From contig NZ_CP101657.1 in assembly GCF_024804185.1 (NCBI RefSeq), positions 620,001 through 684,000 on the forward strand: a stretch of 64,000 nt of DNA, written 5' to 3'. This stretch comes from Wolbachia endosymbiont of Aedes albopictus (GTDB lineage Bacteria > Pseudomonadota > Alphaproteobacteria > Rickettsiales > Anaplasmataceae). The notes under the pieces were generated by a model. The model had not been told where the DNA came from. It did not search any database and saw nothing but the letters and a program-made list of their open reading frames with translations. The position numbers were made by a program, and so were the translations under genes. Shown here in pieces: positions 45,015 through 54,191 of the stretch; position 1 is the stretch's first letter; every line of letters begins with the position of its first letter.

Positions 45015-48000
45015 ATGCAATCACGCTTAGGCAAATGTTGGTTTAGGGTATTACTTCTTGCAGCTTACGTGCTGATCATAGGTTGTAGTAAGAACGATAT
45101 GCCTTTTCCAAGGTGCATATCTGCTGACTATTTCGGTCCTAAACCTATTGCAGTAAGCGCTCATTTTTCAAGCGACCACGGTGCTTTTATTCCAGAAGAT
45201 GGAGAAGTTGTTGATCCTGAAACTGGAGAAATTAATTATGGTTTCCACCATAACCAGGTGGTGAAGTGGAAAGATACTGGATTAGAAACCAATGGAGATA
45301 GCTTAATAGTGCGAGTTAATGGTGCATGGACATCTTGGAGTAATAATAACAAGAAGGAATCTAAAAAAGGCAGTTATACCTTACAAAGCTTGGAGCAGTT
45401 AAAATATGCAACTAAATTTGAAGGCAAGTCAGGTGATAATAGTCTACCTGACTTTCACTTAGTTTGTAATGATTACAAACCTAGCATACAAAAATTTTCA
45501 AGTAAGCCTAATGCAAGTTGCACTGTAAATTGCAAGTGCATTAATGAAGATGATAGCGCAAATACAGTATCACGTGGTGCTCCATGTTGGTTTACCAATG
45601 GTCATGGTGCTTATCTTTTATTCAGAAGAACTTCTACAGATAAGAATGGTAAAAAAACCATTGAATCAGATCCTAATGAAAACCTGAAATCTATGCGTAA
45701 TCCTGAATCTCTCACTGTGCATCTAGGTTACAACTCCGTGGCAGAAGATGGAAGCGGTCTTTTTACTTTAGACAGAAATAGCACTAGATTAAAAGACAGA
45801 AATTGTAATACGGTGAAGTTAGAAAAAGGATGGAAAATATATGTAAAAATATTAGATAGATATTACTTAGATAATGTAGGTGGCTACTCTTTTGATTTTT
45901 TGGGTGGAGTGCAGCAGCCAAGTAATTCCGGATTTTTTGATTATATTTATCACTACCTAAAATGTGTGTTATTAATCAACAAGAATTGTGAAAAACATTT
46001 TGACAGTAACGACCCTGCAGCTGCACAAGCTATGTTTCAAAACATAGCTGAAAAAAGTACGAGCTTTCACAATTTTGTTCTTTCCTTGCTTGTTCTATTT
46101 GTAATGATTTCATCGCTTCTTTATCTTTTTGGCATGATACGAGAAACTAAGCATGATATGCTCATCAGAATGATGAAAATCACTCTAGTAATAGTGCTTA
46201 TATCTCCTGGAAGTTTTAGATTTTTCTATGATCATTTTCTCGTTTTATTCATCAAAGGCCTTGAACAATTGATAAGCATAATTACTAATTTTGCTCCCAA
46301 CATGAACAACGGAAGTATTGCTCAAGGAGATGAAGCTAAGTTGTTTAGCTTTATGGAGGACATGTTCAATAAGTTTTTTGCTTATTCTGTTTGGAAAAAG
46401 TTTGCAGCGTTTTTACATTACCAAATGTGGGCAAGCCTCCTTATGATACCAGCAATTTTCATAGGAATTGTTTTATATCTTCTGCTATGTTTATATGCTT
46501 ACATAATATTTCTCTCTGGCTTTATGGGTATAGCTTTTCTTATAGCTATCATGCCACTGTTCCTGATCTCTATTTTATTTTCACCGCTGAAAAGTCTGTT
46601 TGATGGGTGGATAAAATTCTGTATTAGTTTTTGCTTGCAATCGATCATGATATTTACTCTGCTGTCATTGCTGGCTGCAATTATAATGAACACCTTTTAT
46701 AGGCAATTAGGTTTTACTGTATGCTACAATAAATGGTTTGAGGTAAGGTTGTGTGCTCCAAAATGGGTGTTTGGTGGTTTTTGTATCATTGATAAGCAGT
46801 ACTTTGGTTGGACTCCAGGGCAAATTTTTGTACCTTACACTATCGGAGAAGCTTCTCCACTTAACATAGATAAAAGCATAGAAGGCATAGAAAAGATAAG
46901 CAGAGAAGGTGGTACAATAAAGTTTACTGGAGGCGCTGGATATATCCCTCTTCCACCGGATTACATTGAAAAAGGTTTTCGTTATATAGATTACCCTTTC
47001 TTTAATCCAATTCCTGGCACTAAAAATAATCCAGCAGACCATTATATAGCAGAGAGTGATATGGTAGTAGATAATAGCTGTAGTGCGAAAGATTTAGTGC
47101 GTTTAACAAATAGTTTATCCCATGTGTCAGAAAAGGCTGATATCCTATTGTTAATCAACAATATAGACAAAAAGATGGGTAGTATGGATAGTGAAATAAC
47201 AAAGCACTACTGTCAATCTACACAAGATGGAACCGAATGCAACAATTATCGAAAGACGATAAATGATTATAGAAAAGGTATCATAGGACCAGATCTGAAA
47301 AGAGAGATAAAGTCTTTAGTGCAGAAAGTATTAGAACGACGGGGCTGTAGAGTACTGAAACTTCATGATTTATATAAGGATCCCAATAGTGACTACTGCC
47401 AGAAATGTAAAGATTGTGAGAATTGCAAAAATTATCAAGATAATAGCGATTACCAAAGGGTGCACGACATACAGAGAGGTTATTTAATCAATGCAGGGGA
47501 AATCTTTGTATTATTCTTGCTTTCATTTTTAATGTTCTCCCTGCGCGAGCTCGTACAACAAATGGGCTCAAGTATTGCAGGTGGTGGATACAGCGTTTAC
47601 AGCATATCTAGCATGTATCATGCATCACCTTTAGCTGGTGTAGCAGAAGGATTAAAGCAGAAGTGGCAAGATTTTGCTGGTGGAAAACTAGAGTCTGCTG
47701 GCAGTTGGGCTACTCATTTACCAGACAGGTTAGCTGGAGGTGCAGCTAATCTAGTGGGCAGGATACCAGGAGTGGGAGGTGTGCTGAAACATGCTATTAA
47801 TGTGCCACGTAAATTTGTAAGTGCCACTATTGAAGCAACAAAATTTCTAACTTCGCCTAAAAATGATGTTGATAAGCTTGAAGAAAAAATTTACAGGGCA
47901 TTTGGAGTTGATAAAGAAGATATTGCACATAGAAGGATTAACAGATATTTGGAATATTATAAAGGATACGTGGGATCACACTTGGGCTATACGATAGAAG

Positions 48001-48293
48001 ATGCTATGAAGTTTACTTGGAAGCATGGCCTTGATTCCGTAGGGAAGCATGGCTATGATCATAACCTACTCTATAGGGCGAAAGAATATAGGCGGGAATT
48101 CCTTGAAAGACTTCATGATTATACCATTGGGCGTAAGAGAGAACCAGAGAGATATAAGGATGAGGGTAGTAACAATCAATCAAGTGTGCCAGATCCAAAA
48201 CAAGGCGAGAGCCAACCAAATGAATCAATAAAAAGAGGTGTACCGAATGAGCCAAGAAAAAGAAGAGGAGATGAGGGCAAGAATGAAGAATGA
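45015..48293 (+). CDS. virB6: VirB6-family type IV secretion protein 4, predicted lipoprotein
   Basis: A 1092-residue paralogue, the largest of the four. The N-terminus (VLLLAAYVLIIGC) has a lipobox-like IIGC. The VirB6 core lies at about 345-560 and contains IMPLFLISILFSPLKSLFDGW. A second extracytoplasmic domain follows, with a Cys cluster (YCQKCKDCENCKNY near 795-808), then another membrane segment near 830, and a long cytoplasmic C-terminal region ending in a charged tail. The additional C-terminal domain sets it apart from the other three. There is a 90-base gap before this gene, so it may have an extra transcription start. Confidence 0.92.
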   Translation: MQSRLGKCWFRVLLLAAYVLIIGCSKNDMPFPRCISADYFGPKPIAVSAHFSSDHGAFIPEDGEVVDPETGEINYGFHHNQVVKWKDTGLETNGDSLIVRVNGAWTSWSNNNKKESKKGSYTLQSLEQLKYATKFEGKSGDNSLPDFHLVCNDYKPSIQKFSSKPNASCTVNCKCINEDDSANTVSRGAPCWFTNGHGAYLLFRRTSTDKNGKKTIESDPNENLKSMRNPESLTVHLGYNSVAEDGSGLFTLDRNSTRLKDRNCNTVKLEKGWKIYVKILDRYYLDNVGGYSFDFLGGVQQPSNSGFFDYIYHYLKCVLLINKNCEKHFDSNDPAAAQAMFQNIAEKSTSFHNFVLSLLVLFVMISSLLYLFGMIRETKHDMLIRMMKITLVIVLISPGSFRFFYDHFLVLFIKGLEQLISIITNFAPNMNNGSIAQGDEAKLFSFMEDMFNKFFAYSVWKKFAAFLHYQMWASLLMIPAIFIGIVLYLLLCLYAYIIFLSGFMGIAFLIAIMPLFLISILFSPLKSLFDGWIKFCISFCLQSIMIFTLLSLLAAIIMNTFYRQLGFTVCYNKWFEVRLCAPKWVFGGFCIIDKQYFGWTPGQIFVPYTIGEASPLNIDKSIEGIEKISREGGTIKFTGGAGYIPLPPDYIEKGFRYIDYPFFNPIPGTKNNPADHYIAESDMVVDNSCSAKDLVRLTNSLSHVSEKADILLLINNIDKKMGSMDSEITKHYCQSTQDGTECNNYRKTINDYRKGIIGPDLKREIKSLVQKVLERRGCRVLKLHDLYKDPNSDYCQKCKDCENCKNYQDNSDYQRVHDIQRGYLINAGEIFVLFLLSFLMFSLRELVQQMGSSIAGGGYSVYSISSMYHASPLAGVAEGLKQKWQDFAGGKLESAGSWATHLPDRLAGGAANLVGRIPGVGGVLKHAINVPRKFVSATIEATKFLTSPKNDVDKLEEKIYRAFGVDKEDIAHRRINRYLEYYKGYVGSHLGYTIEDAMKFTWKHGLDSVGKHGYDHNLLYRAKEYRREFLERLHDYTIGRKREPERYKDEGSNNQSSVPDPKQGESQPNESIKRGVPNEPRKRRGDEGKNEE

Positions 48294-48918
48294 TAAAAAA
48301 AATTTCGAAGGTCTTGGTTACTATAAATTGCAACAAGACGATAATGGCAATATAAAGTTAAATGACTATGATGACATCTTGAATGCGCGCAGAGCAAGAG
48401 TGGATCTATTATTAGATAATACATTGCCAGATAACGACATCGACTTCGTTAAATTGAATAAAGCTTTGAGTGAGAAATTTATAGATAATCATGAGTTGTT
48501 ATCCGAATTTGATAAGGAAGATAAAGAAATTGCGCAAGAAGAACTTAAGGTGTTTAGTATTTTAGAAAGCCTTGAAGACCTCGAAAACGTGAAAAGTGAA
48601 GATTTATTAGAGGTTAGCTTATTACTATCGGATCTTAGCTTTATAGAGAGAAATGTTGTACTGAATACCGATCAGAATTCTGATCTCGCAAAGTTTAAAA
48701 GTCTATTTATTGAAAAAAAATCATCTGGTAAAGAATATAGTGATGAAGAATGTAAAGATTTCCTTGATGATATAGATAGAATCAATACTATAATTAAGTT
48801 AGAGTTAGAAAGCAGAATTGAAAGGATGAATCACGATGAAAAAAATGATTATGGTGATTTACAAGATGAGATTGGTCAAGAAATGAATGCAGCAGATAAA
48901 TCAAAGAAAAACAATTAA
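48247..48918 (+). CDS. acidic hypothetical protein at the end of the virB operon
   Basis: I choose ATG 48247 (223 residues) with an AAAGAGG ribosome binding site 8-9 bases upstream; an in-frame GTG at 48238 overlaps that site. It overlaps the end of the fourth virB6 gene by 47 bases. The protein is rich in Asp, Glu and Lys and almost entirely helical, without signal peptide or membrane segments. Its coupling to the virB6 genes suggests a role linked to the secretion system, such as a cytoplasmic accessory factor or substrate, but no known domain is visible. Confidence 0.7.
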   Translation: MSQEKEEEMRARMKNDKKNFEGLGYYKLQQDDNGNIKLNDYDDILNARRARVDLLLDNTLPDNDIDFVKLNKALSEKFIDNHELLSEFDKEDKEIAQEELKVFSILESLEDLENVKSEDLLEVSLLLSDLSFIERNVVLNTDQNSDLAKFKSLFIEKKSSGKEYSDEECKDFLDDIDRINTIIKLELESRIERMNHDEKNDYGDLQDEIGQEMNAADKSKKNN

Positions 48919-49024
48919 TTTTCTCGCAAGCGATTCTGATAACTTTTCCCTATTAAACTGCTAAAGCCATATTGACATTGATCATATAATATTAAACAAT
49001 TAGTTACTTTGGAGGTTATTTAGT

Positions 49025-49573
49025 ATGCTGCGTATTATTGCGGGAAAATATCGCGGAAGAAAAATAGCCACAGGTAAGCATTTAGCTGCACGACCAACTA
49101 TGAGTGTTGTCCGAGAAGCAATATTTAGTATACTTTCCTCAAGAAAACCTATTTATAACTTGAATGTACTTGATTTATTCTGCGGAAGTGGCTCTTTTTC
49201 ATTTGAAGCGCTTTCTCGCGGCGCTAAGCATGCATTCATGGTGGATTCAGATTATTACAATTTGCAACTGCCTAAAAAAACAGCAGAAGATTTTGGAATT
49301 ACGGACAATGTCACGCTAATTTGTTGCAGTGCTAACAAATTGCCACAACCTATTTCAAAATGCGACATAGTTTTTATAGACCCGCCTTACAATAGCAATC
49401 TGGTTGAGTCAACTTTAGATGGATTAGCTCACTCAGGCTGGTTAAGTAATGATGCATTGATAATTCTAGAGACTAGAAAAAATGAAGGTTTTGAGTGCAA
49501 TAAAAACTTCAGTATAATCTTGGAACGTACCTACGGTATAGCAAGAATAATTTTTCTTTCTCTATTAACTTAA
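49025..49573 (+). CDS. rsmD: 16S rRNA (guanine-966-N2)-methyltransferase
   Basis: A 182-residue SAM-dependent methyltransferase with a GGAGG ribosome binding site. The start RIIAGKYRGRKIA and PTMSVVREAIFSIL match RsmD. The SAM-binding motif is LDLFCGSGSFSFEAL at about residues 45-60, and the catalytic DPPY motif lies near 119. It methylates G966 of 16S rRNA during 30S assembly. The 3' end overlaps the convergent hydrolase-like gene by 4 bases. Confidence 0.92.
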   Translation: MLRIIAGKYRGRKIATGKHLAARPTMSVVREAIFSILSSRKPIYNLNVLDLFCGSGSFSFEALSRGAKHAFMVDSDYYNLQLPKKTAEDFGITDNVTLICCSANKLPQPISKCDIVFIDPPYNSNLVESTLDGLAHSGWLSNDALIILETRKNEGFECNKNFSIILERTYGIARIIFLSLLT

Positions 49574-50909
49574 ACTTGCATATACCTTTCATTGATGGGT
49601 TTGAGTTCTATTTCCGTCAATTTTCCAAAGAAACCACTTTTTCTGTACTTCTCTAGATCAAAATTTTTATTAAATTCATAGTCTATTAAATATTCACGTG
49701 CTTCTTCAATAAATTTATTTTCTTTTTCTTCATACTTTTTTATACTACCGTTATCTTCATGATAAACTAAATGTTCTTTGTGATCAGCATGAATATTTTT
49801 GTTCTTACACTCCGTGTTTCGAGGATCGTGTTCAAGTACTATATTCCATCTAAACCGTTCAGATGTGGATGAATCTGGAAGCTTACCAACGAGTTGTGCT
49901 TCCTGTGGAATTACAGTATCACCTTTTCTACCAACAATCAATACAGGACATTTTGTATTCTCTATAATCTCTCGTGAATTAAATTCCAATCCGCAACGAC
50001 TAAACCAAAAATTCAAGAATTTTGCAGGAAGCCGTCTCATGAAAGAATTCCCTATCCCATGAGGAAAGTTATTAGTTGCATCTTTAAGTGAGCTATAAGA
50101 GTTACTATGAATTAGCGTTAAATAAATCCCTTGCTTTTCAACCCTTTTTAAAACTTCTGCTGCAATTCCTCCTCCAAGAGAGTTCGTATCCAAAATTATA
50201 TCGTTCGGATGCACACCTTTTACAAGTACCATGTTTACCATTGCCATTCCAGCTTGAACCAATTTTTCACCGTTTGTTAGAAATTCATATAGCGCTACAA
50301 TTTTCTTTCTTTCCAAGAAGAACTCTACAATATCTTCTATATCTTTATTTTCTCCTAACTCTTGATCTTGAGCTTCTGCATCCATTTCCTTATCGTCACC
50401 TACAAGTTCTTTTTTATAACGCTTTATCCACTCAGGGCTGACTTCATTTTCCAAAAAGCTTTTGATTCTATGTACAACGAACCTTTTCTTAACAAAGTCA
50501 AAAAGCATCCATAGGCAAAATACGATAAGACATATGGTAGCCAAAATTGATAGAACTACTGATGCAAAAGCTAACCCTGTAAGTACCTTTTTTGATTCTG
50601 GTATGCCAAGCATAACGATACAATAGAAGCAGTGGACAATATAGCAAAACATAACCATAGTGATACTATTCTCCTATTGAATTTTTTTTCTTCGGCATTT
50701 AATTCTTTTTGAAAGAATTCTGGATTAACAATTCTAGAGAAATAGGGATAGTCAAAATAATGCTTAACTAACTTACTTTCTTGCCCATTAGGTGCACCTT
50801 TACCAAGTGCATTAACCTTAATACACCCAAGTACTCCAAAAAAGTTTATTATATGTTTCGTATTTTCTTTTGGTTTTATATTACCATTGGTACGATAAAT
50901 AACTTTCAT
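49570..50909 (-). pseudogene. alpha/beta-hydrolase-like membrane protein, split by an A-tract frameshift
   Basis: Two reverse-strand frames belong together: 50571-50909 (112 residues, one membrane segment, ending QNQKRYLQG) and 49570 to about 50600 (from ESKKVLTGLAFASVVLS onward). They change over at an A6 tract (top strand T6 at 50588-50593); one more A gives the continuous reading QNQKKVLTGLAFAS and a protein of about 446 residues with two membrane segments. The soluble part carries hydrolase-like features: DTNSLGGGIA (possible nucleophile elbow), VLIVGRKGDTVIP (possible acid) and HADH. The enzymatic function is inferred and the substrate unknown. The split may be real decay, slippage-corrected, or a sequencing error. 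Confidence 0.75.
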
Positions 50910-50998
50910 TTTATTGTTAATAAATATTAAGCTATTTTAACATAAAGATCAAAAAAACCAAGAGAATATAAATATGAATAACCAGTATGATGAAAAGC

Positions 50999-51589
50999 TT
51001 ATAAGAAATTTCCTATGATTCCTTTTAAGCGAATTTTGAATTTTTGAAATGTCATGACATTGTTGATACGTTTATCAAGAAACGATAAAGTATCCGCAAA
51101 ATCTTCTGAATAATCATTGATAAAAAAAAGTATCGTACTTAAGTACACTACAGCTAATATTGCTCTTTTTGTATAGTAGTTAAAATCTGTTGATTGATCA
51201 TGAATGCCATACCAAATCGCGCTAATAGTTCTGTATAAAAGTTTACTAGAAAAATATGTATTTTTTGGTGATACGGAGAATGATAAAACATTTTTTAAAA
51301 GTTCTCTATAATTCGGTAGCTTAGCGTAGTTTGAAAGGCGTATTTGAATAGCTAACTTTACTCGCTCTCGCACTTTCATATCTTCTAAATTGGAATTTCT
51401 TAGCTCAGCTTCCATTAAGCTATTTAAGTCCTCTGCTATGTGCTCCAAAGCGCTATATATTCCATTCTGAAATTTGCAAAAGCTATTAGCTAGATTAAGG
51501 TCAGTGCACACCTTTAATAGGGTTTCATCGCTTATCCCTTCAAATGGAATAACTCTAATTAGCTTATCTATTATTAACTTTTGTTCCAC
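50999..51589 (-). CDS. COQ9-family protein (ubiquinone biosynthesis)
   Basis: A 196-residue protein. The segment KVRERVKLAIQIRL at about residue 75 and the C-terminal LLYRTISAIWYGIHDQSTDF with NYYTKRAILAVVYLSTILF and EDFADTLSFLDKRI are strongly COQ9-like. COQ9 proteins bind lipids and help present the quinone intermediate to the COQ7 hydroxylase in alphaproteobacteria and mitochondria. The gene ends 9 bases... close to murD on the same strand and may be co-transcribed with it. No signal peptide. Confidence 0.85.
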   Translation of the reverse strand: MEQKLIIDKLIRVIPFEGISDETLLKVCTDLNLANSFCKFQNGIYSALEHIAEDLNSLMEAELRNSNLEDMKVRERVKLAIQIRLSNYAKLPNYRELLKNVLSFSVSPKNTYFSSKLLYRTISAIWYGIHDQSTDFNYYTKRAILAVVYLSTILFFINDYSEDFADTLSFLDKRINNVMTFQKFKIRLKGIIGNFL

Positions 51590-51595
51590 GCAACA

Positions 51596-53149
51596 TTATA
51601 CTAAACAGCATGTGTGATTGTACCTGAGATTTTCAAACATTCTACAAAATGCTTCACCACGTTCCTCGAAATTTTTCCATTGATCAAAAGAAGCACACGC
51701 GGGGGAAAGTAATATAGTTACTTCTTCTTTGCTATTTAAGGCCTCTTCAAAAGCCAATCTGAATGCATCTTCTAGATTGCAACATTTAACATAATCTACT
51801 TTGTTCTCCATAACATTTGCAAAAGCTTCGGTTGATTCTCCAATAAGAAAAGCTTTTCTAATTCTCGTGAAATGCTTGCTTAATGATTCTATTCCACCTT
51901 TTTTGCTTCTTCCACCAACGATCCAATTTATGTTTTCATAAGATAAGATCGCCTTTTCGCTCGACTTTGCATTAGTTGCTTTGCTATCGTTCACGAAAAA
52001 CACATTTCTTATTTTGCCAAGCAGTTCATTCCTATGCCTCAGGCCTGAAAAGGACTTGATTCCATTGATAATAGTGTTGCTATCTACTCCAAGTAGCTTA
52101 CATACGGCATATGCGGCTGCTATGTTTTCTGCATTGGATATTAGGTTTATTTTCACGTCGCTTACTGATAAGCTATGATTCTCTAGTTTTAACGAGATCT
52201 TCTGAATCCCAGTGCCCCTTTTGTCATCCGAGTAGCTGACACTGGGATCCAGATAATTTCGATCTATACCAGTAATCTGTTCACTATAATCAAGCAAATC
52301 GTTACCTGCCAATGATATTAGATCTCTTGCACCACCCTCTGTCATCTGAGTAGTTGGCAATGGTTTTTCTTTTCCGGATTCCAGCGTCACGCGCTGGAAT
52401 GACATCGGGGAATATGTTACCGAGATTGGAATTTTGTTTCCAGTGAATTTGTTGAATATGTCAGCAGTAATCTCATTGTCACATCCTATTACGGCAACCT
52501 CACTACCGCTTATCAGTTTTAATTTAGTTGCTATGTAGTTCTCCATACTTCCATGCCTATCTATGTGATCTGGTGTAATATTGAGCAGTGCTGAAATGTC
52601 CACGTTAATTTCATTCATCAACTCCAATTGAAAAGAGGAAAATTCAATTACATAAATTTCTGCATCTCTTTCTAGATCCAAAACAGGAACGCCTAAATTT
52701 CCACCAATAGCTACTTTTTTCCCTGCAGATTTTAATATGTGCCCTATTAGTGATGTAGTGGTTGATTTACCATTTGTTCCTGTGATGCCTATTACCTTCT
52801 GGTTCGTAGTTTTAGCTTCAAGAAATAGCTCAATGTCTGATTTTATTTTGCAATCAAATCTCCTTGCAAGTTTTACTATCCAATGTGGCTCTGTTGGCAC
52901 TCCAGGGCTTAAAACCAATGCACTGATCTCATGCCAATTGTATTCCTTGGGATGAATAAAATTACATTTTTTATACATCATTTTTGTATTTGCTATTTGC
53001 TCTTCATGATCATCCCATGCATATATTCTTGCACCACTCTTTATTAGAGCGTTAATGGCGGATAAACCAGTTTTACCAAGACCAAAAACCGCGACGTTTT
53101 GATTTTTGTATTTGTTTAGTTGCACTGCTAGATAACTTATGCGAACCAT
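51596..53149 (-). CDS. murD: UDP-N-acetylmuramoylalanine-D-glutamate ligase with repeat-derived insertion
   Basis: A 517-residue Mur ligase adding D-glutamate to UDP-MurNAc-L-Ala for peptidoglycan or lipid II synthesis. The ATP-binding motif GITGTNGKST stands near residue 120, NITPDHIDRHGSMENY near 188, and the C-terminal domain has NDSKATNAKS. The usual length is about 440-460. The excess lies at about residues 236-315, where the DNA (52205-52440) contains palindromic repeats seen between genes: CCAGTGCC with GTCATCCGAGTAGC and ACACTGGGATCCAG, and GGATTCCAGCG with CGCTGGAATGAC. The frame stays open throughout, so this is an in-frame repeat insertion. Confidence 0.93.
   Translation of the reverse strand: MVRISYLAVQLNKYKNQNVAVFGLGKTGLSAINALIKSGARIYAWDDHEEQIANTKMMYKKCNFIHPKEYNWHEISALVLSPGVPTEPHWIVKLARRFDCKIKSDIELFLEAKTTNQKVIGITGTNGKSTTTSLIGHILKSAGKKVAIGGNLGVPVLDLERDAEIYVIEFSSFQLELMNEINVDISALLNITPDHIDRHGSMENYIATKLKLISGSEVAVIGCDNEITADIFNKFTGNKIPISVTYSPMSFQRVTLESGKEKPLPTTQMTEGGARDLISLAGNDLLDYSEQITGIDRNYLDPSVSYSDDKRGTGIQKISLKLENHSLSVSDVKINLISNAENIAAAYAVCKLLGVDSNTIINGIKSFSGLRHRNELLGKIRNVFFVNDSKATNAKSSEKAILSYENINWIVGGRSKKGGIESLSKHFTRIRKAFLIGESTEAFANVMENKVDYVKCCNLEDAFRLAFEEALNSKEEVTILLSPACASFDQWKNFEERGEAFCRMFENLRYNHTCCLV
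52205..52440. repeat. palindromic repeat elements inside murD
   Basis: Two palindromic units, about 52207-52252 (CCAGTGCC arms around GTCATCCGAGTAGC) and 52374-52408 (TTCCAGCGTCACGCGCTGGAA), flank about 120 bases of further inserted or diverged sequence. The first is close to the intergenic unit at 26727-26775. Both are translated as part of MurD. Confidence 0.8.
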
Positions 53150-53829
53150 TTTATAAAGATATCATACAAACTACAACAGACTTCTTGCATAGGTAACAAC
53201 TGTCATTAAGTAGAAACGAAAAACTTACTTGACAAGCTCCGCCAGCCCCCTTATTGTAGTATTAAGGGTATTTATGACTCAAAACTTGTTTTTGACCTAC
53301 AGGCTCAATGACAAAATTCAGTAAAAAACTCAGGGTATTTATTGGCGGATTACATAAAATTATAGCGGCTGCATGTCTTTTTTATTTTTTCTACATTCAG
53401 CCAAATCGCGCTTAAACTAAGCGTCAGCACATTATTACAGCGCCACTTACAGTAATATAGAGTCAAAACTCGCACCACGGGGCTTCTTTTGCCTTTTTTT
53501 TCGTTTGGTAAATTTCTTAAACATTTATAGCTAAACGACAACCGTCATCCCTGTAAAGGTCAAGTATCCCGCTGCGTGTTAGCGGATGAGATACCGCGAA
53601 TGAATCGCGGTATGACGGTTCGTGATGGTATAACGGTTCGCGGTGGAATGACGGTTTGCGGCGGTATGACGGTTAAGCAATTCGTCATCCCGCTGCTTGT
53701 TAGCGGGATCTATGCTAAAGGAGGTACTTGGATAACAAGAAATAGGCACTGGAATTGCAAAGAGTTTGCAAATATTAGTTATTACCTGTAGTATATAGAG
53801 AAATTAGTAAGGATTTTAATAGGAATAAT
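53150..53829. repeat. intergenic 340-base dispersed repeat, copy 2, and palindromic units
   Basis: From 53211 to 53550 lies the inverted counterpart of the repeat at 26935-27283, running TAGAAACGAAAAACTT through CCCCCTTATTGTAGTATTAA and GGCTTCTTTTGCC to ACGACAACCGTCATCC. From about 53550 to 53720 there are hairpins ATACCGCGAATGAATCGCGG and variants of a CGGTATGACGGTT unit in four tandem-like repeats, then CATCCCGCTGCTTGTTAGCGG. Short open frames here are repeat artefacts. The last 100 bases should include the ferredoxin gene promoter. Confidence 0.8.
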
Positions 53830-54189
53830 ATGCCATCTGTTACTTTTGTTTTACCTGATGGGAGTAAGAAAAGCTATGAAGCTGCAGAGGGAGAAACTCT
53901 GCTTAATTTAGCCCACAGAAGCGATCCAGATCTGCTTGAAGGTGCATGTGAAGGTTCTCTTGCTTGCTCTACATGCCACGTGATTGTTGATCCAGAATTT
54001 TATGATGCTGTAGAAACACATAACCCCATATCTGATGAGGAAAACGATATGTTAGATCTAGCCTTCGGTTTAACAGAGACATCAAGACTTGGATGCCAAA
54101 TAAAAATCACAAAAGATATCGACGGTTTGTGTGTAACCATACCAAGGGGTACAAGAAATATATCATTGGATAAACAGGGGAATAATTAG
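53830..54189 (+). CDS. adrenodoxin-type 2Fe-2S ferredoxin
   Basis: A 119-residue electron carrier. The cluster ligands follow the adrenodoxin pattern: C-x5-C-x2-C in EGACEGSLACSTCHV at about residues 40-50 and a fourth Cys in SRLGCQI near 90. These ferredoxins serve iron-sulfur cluster assembly (Isc) and sometimes haem or quinone synthesis. The next gene starts 2 bases after its stop, so the two are probably co-transcribed. Confidence 0.93.
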   Translation: MPSVTFVLPDGSKKSYEAAEGETLLNLAHRSDPDLLEGACEGSLACSTCHVIVDPEFYDAVETHNPISDEENDMLDLAFGLTETSRLGCQIKITKDIDGLCVTIPRGTRNISLDKQGNN

Positions 54190-54191
54190 CT

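Noticed and set aside
53570-53720. Repeated hairpin units as a possible CRISPR array.
   Set aside because: There are no regular unique spacers; the units are variants of the dispersed palindromic repeats, and no cas genes are visible.
53576-53791. Open frame of 71 codons upstream of the ferredoxin gene.
   Set aside because: The repeated GMTVRDGITVRGG residues arise from tandem CGGTATGACGGTT-type repeats, not from a protein.
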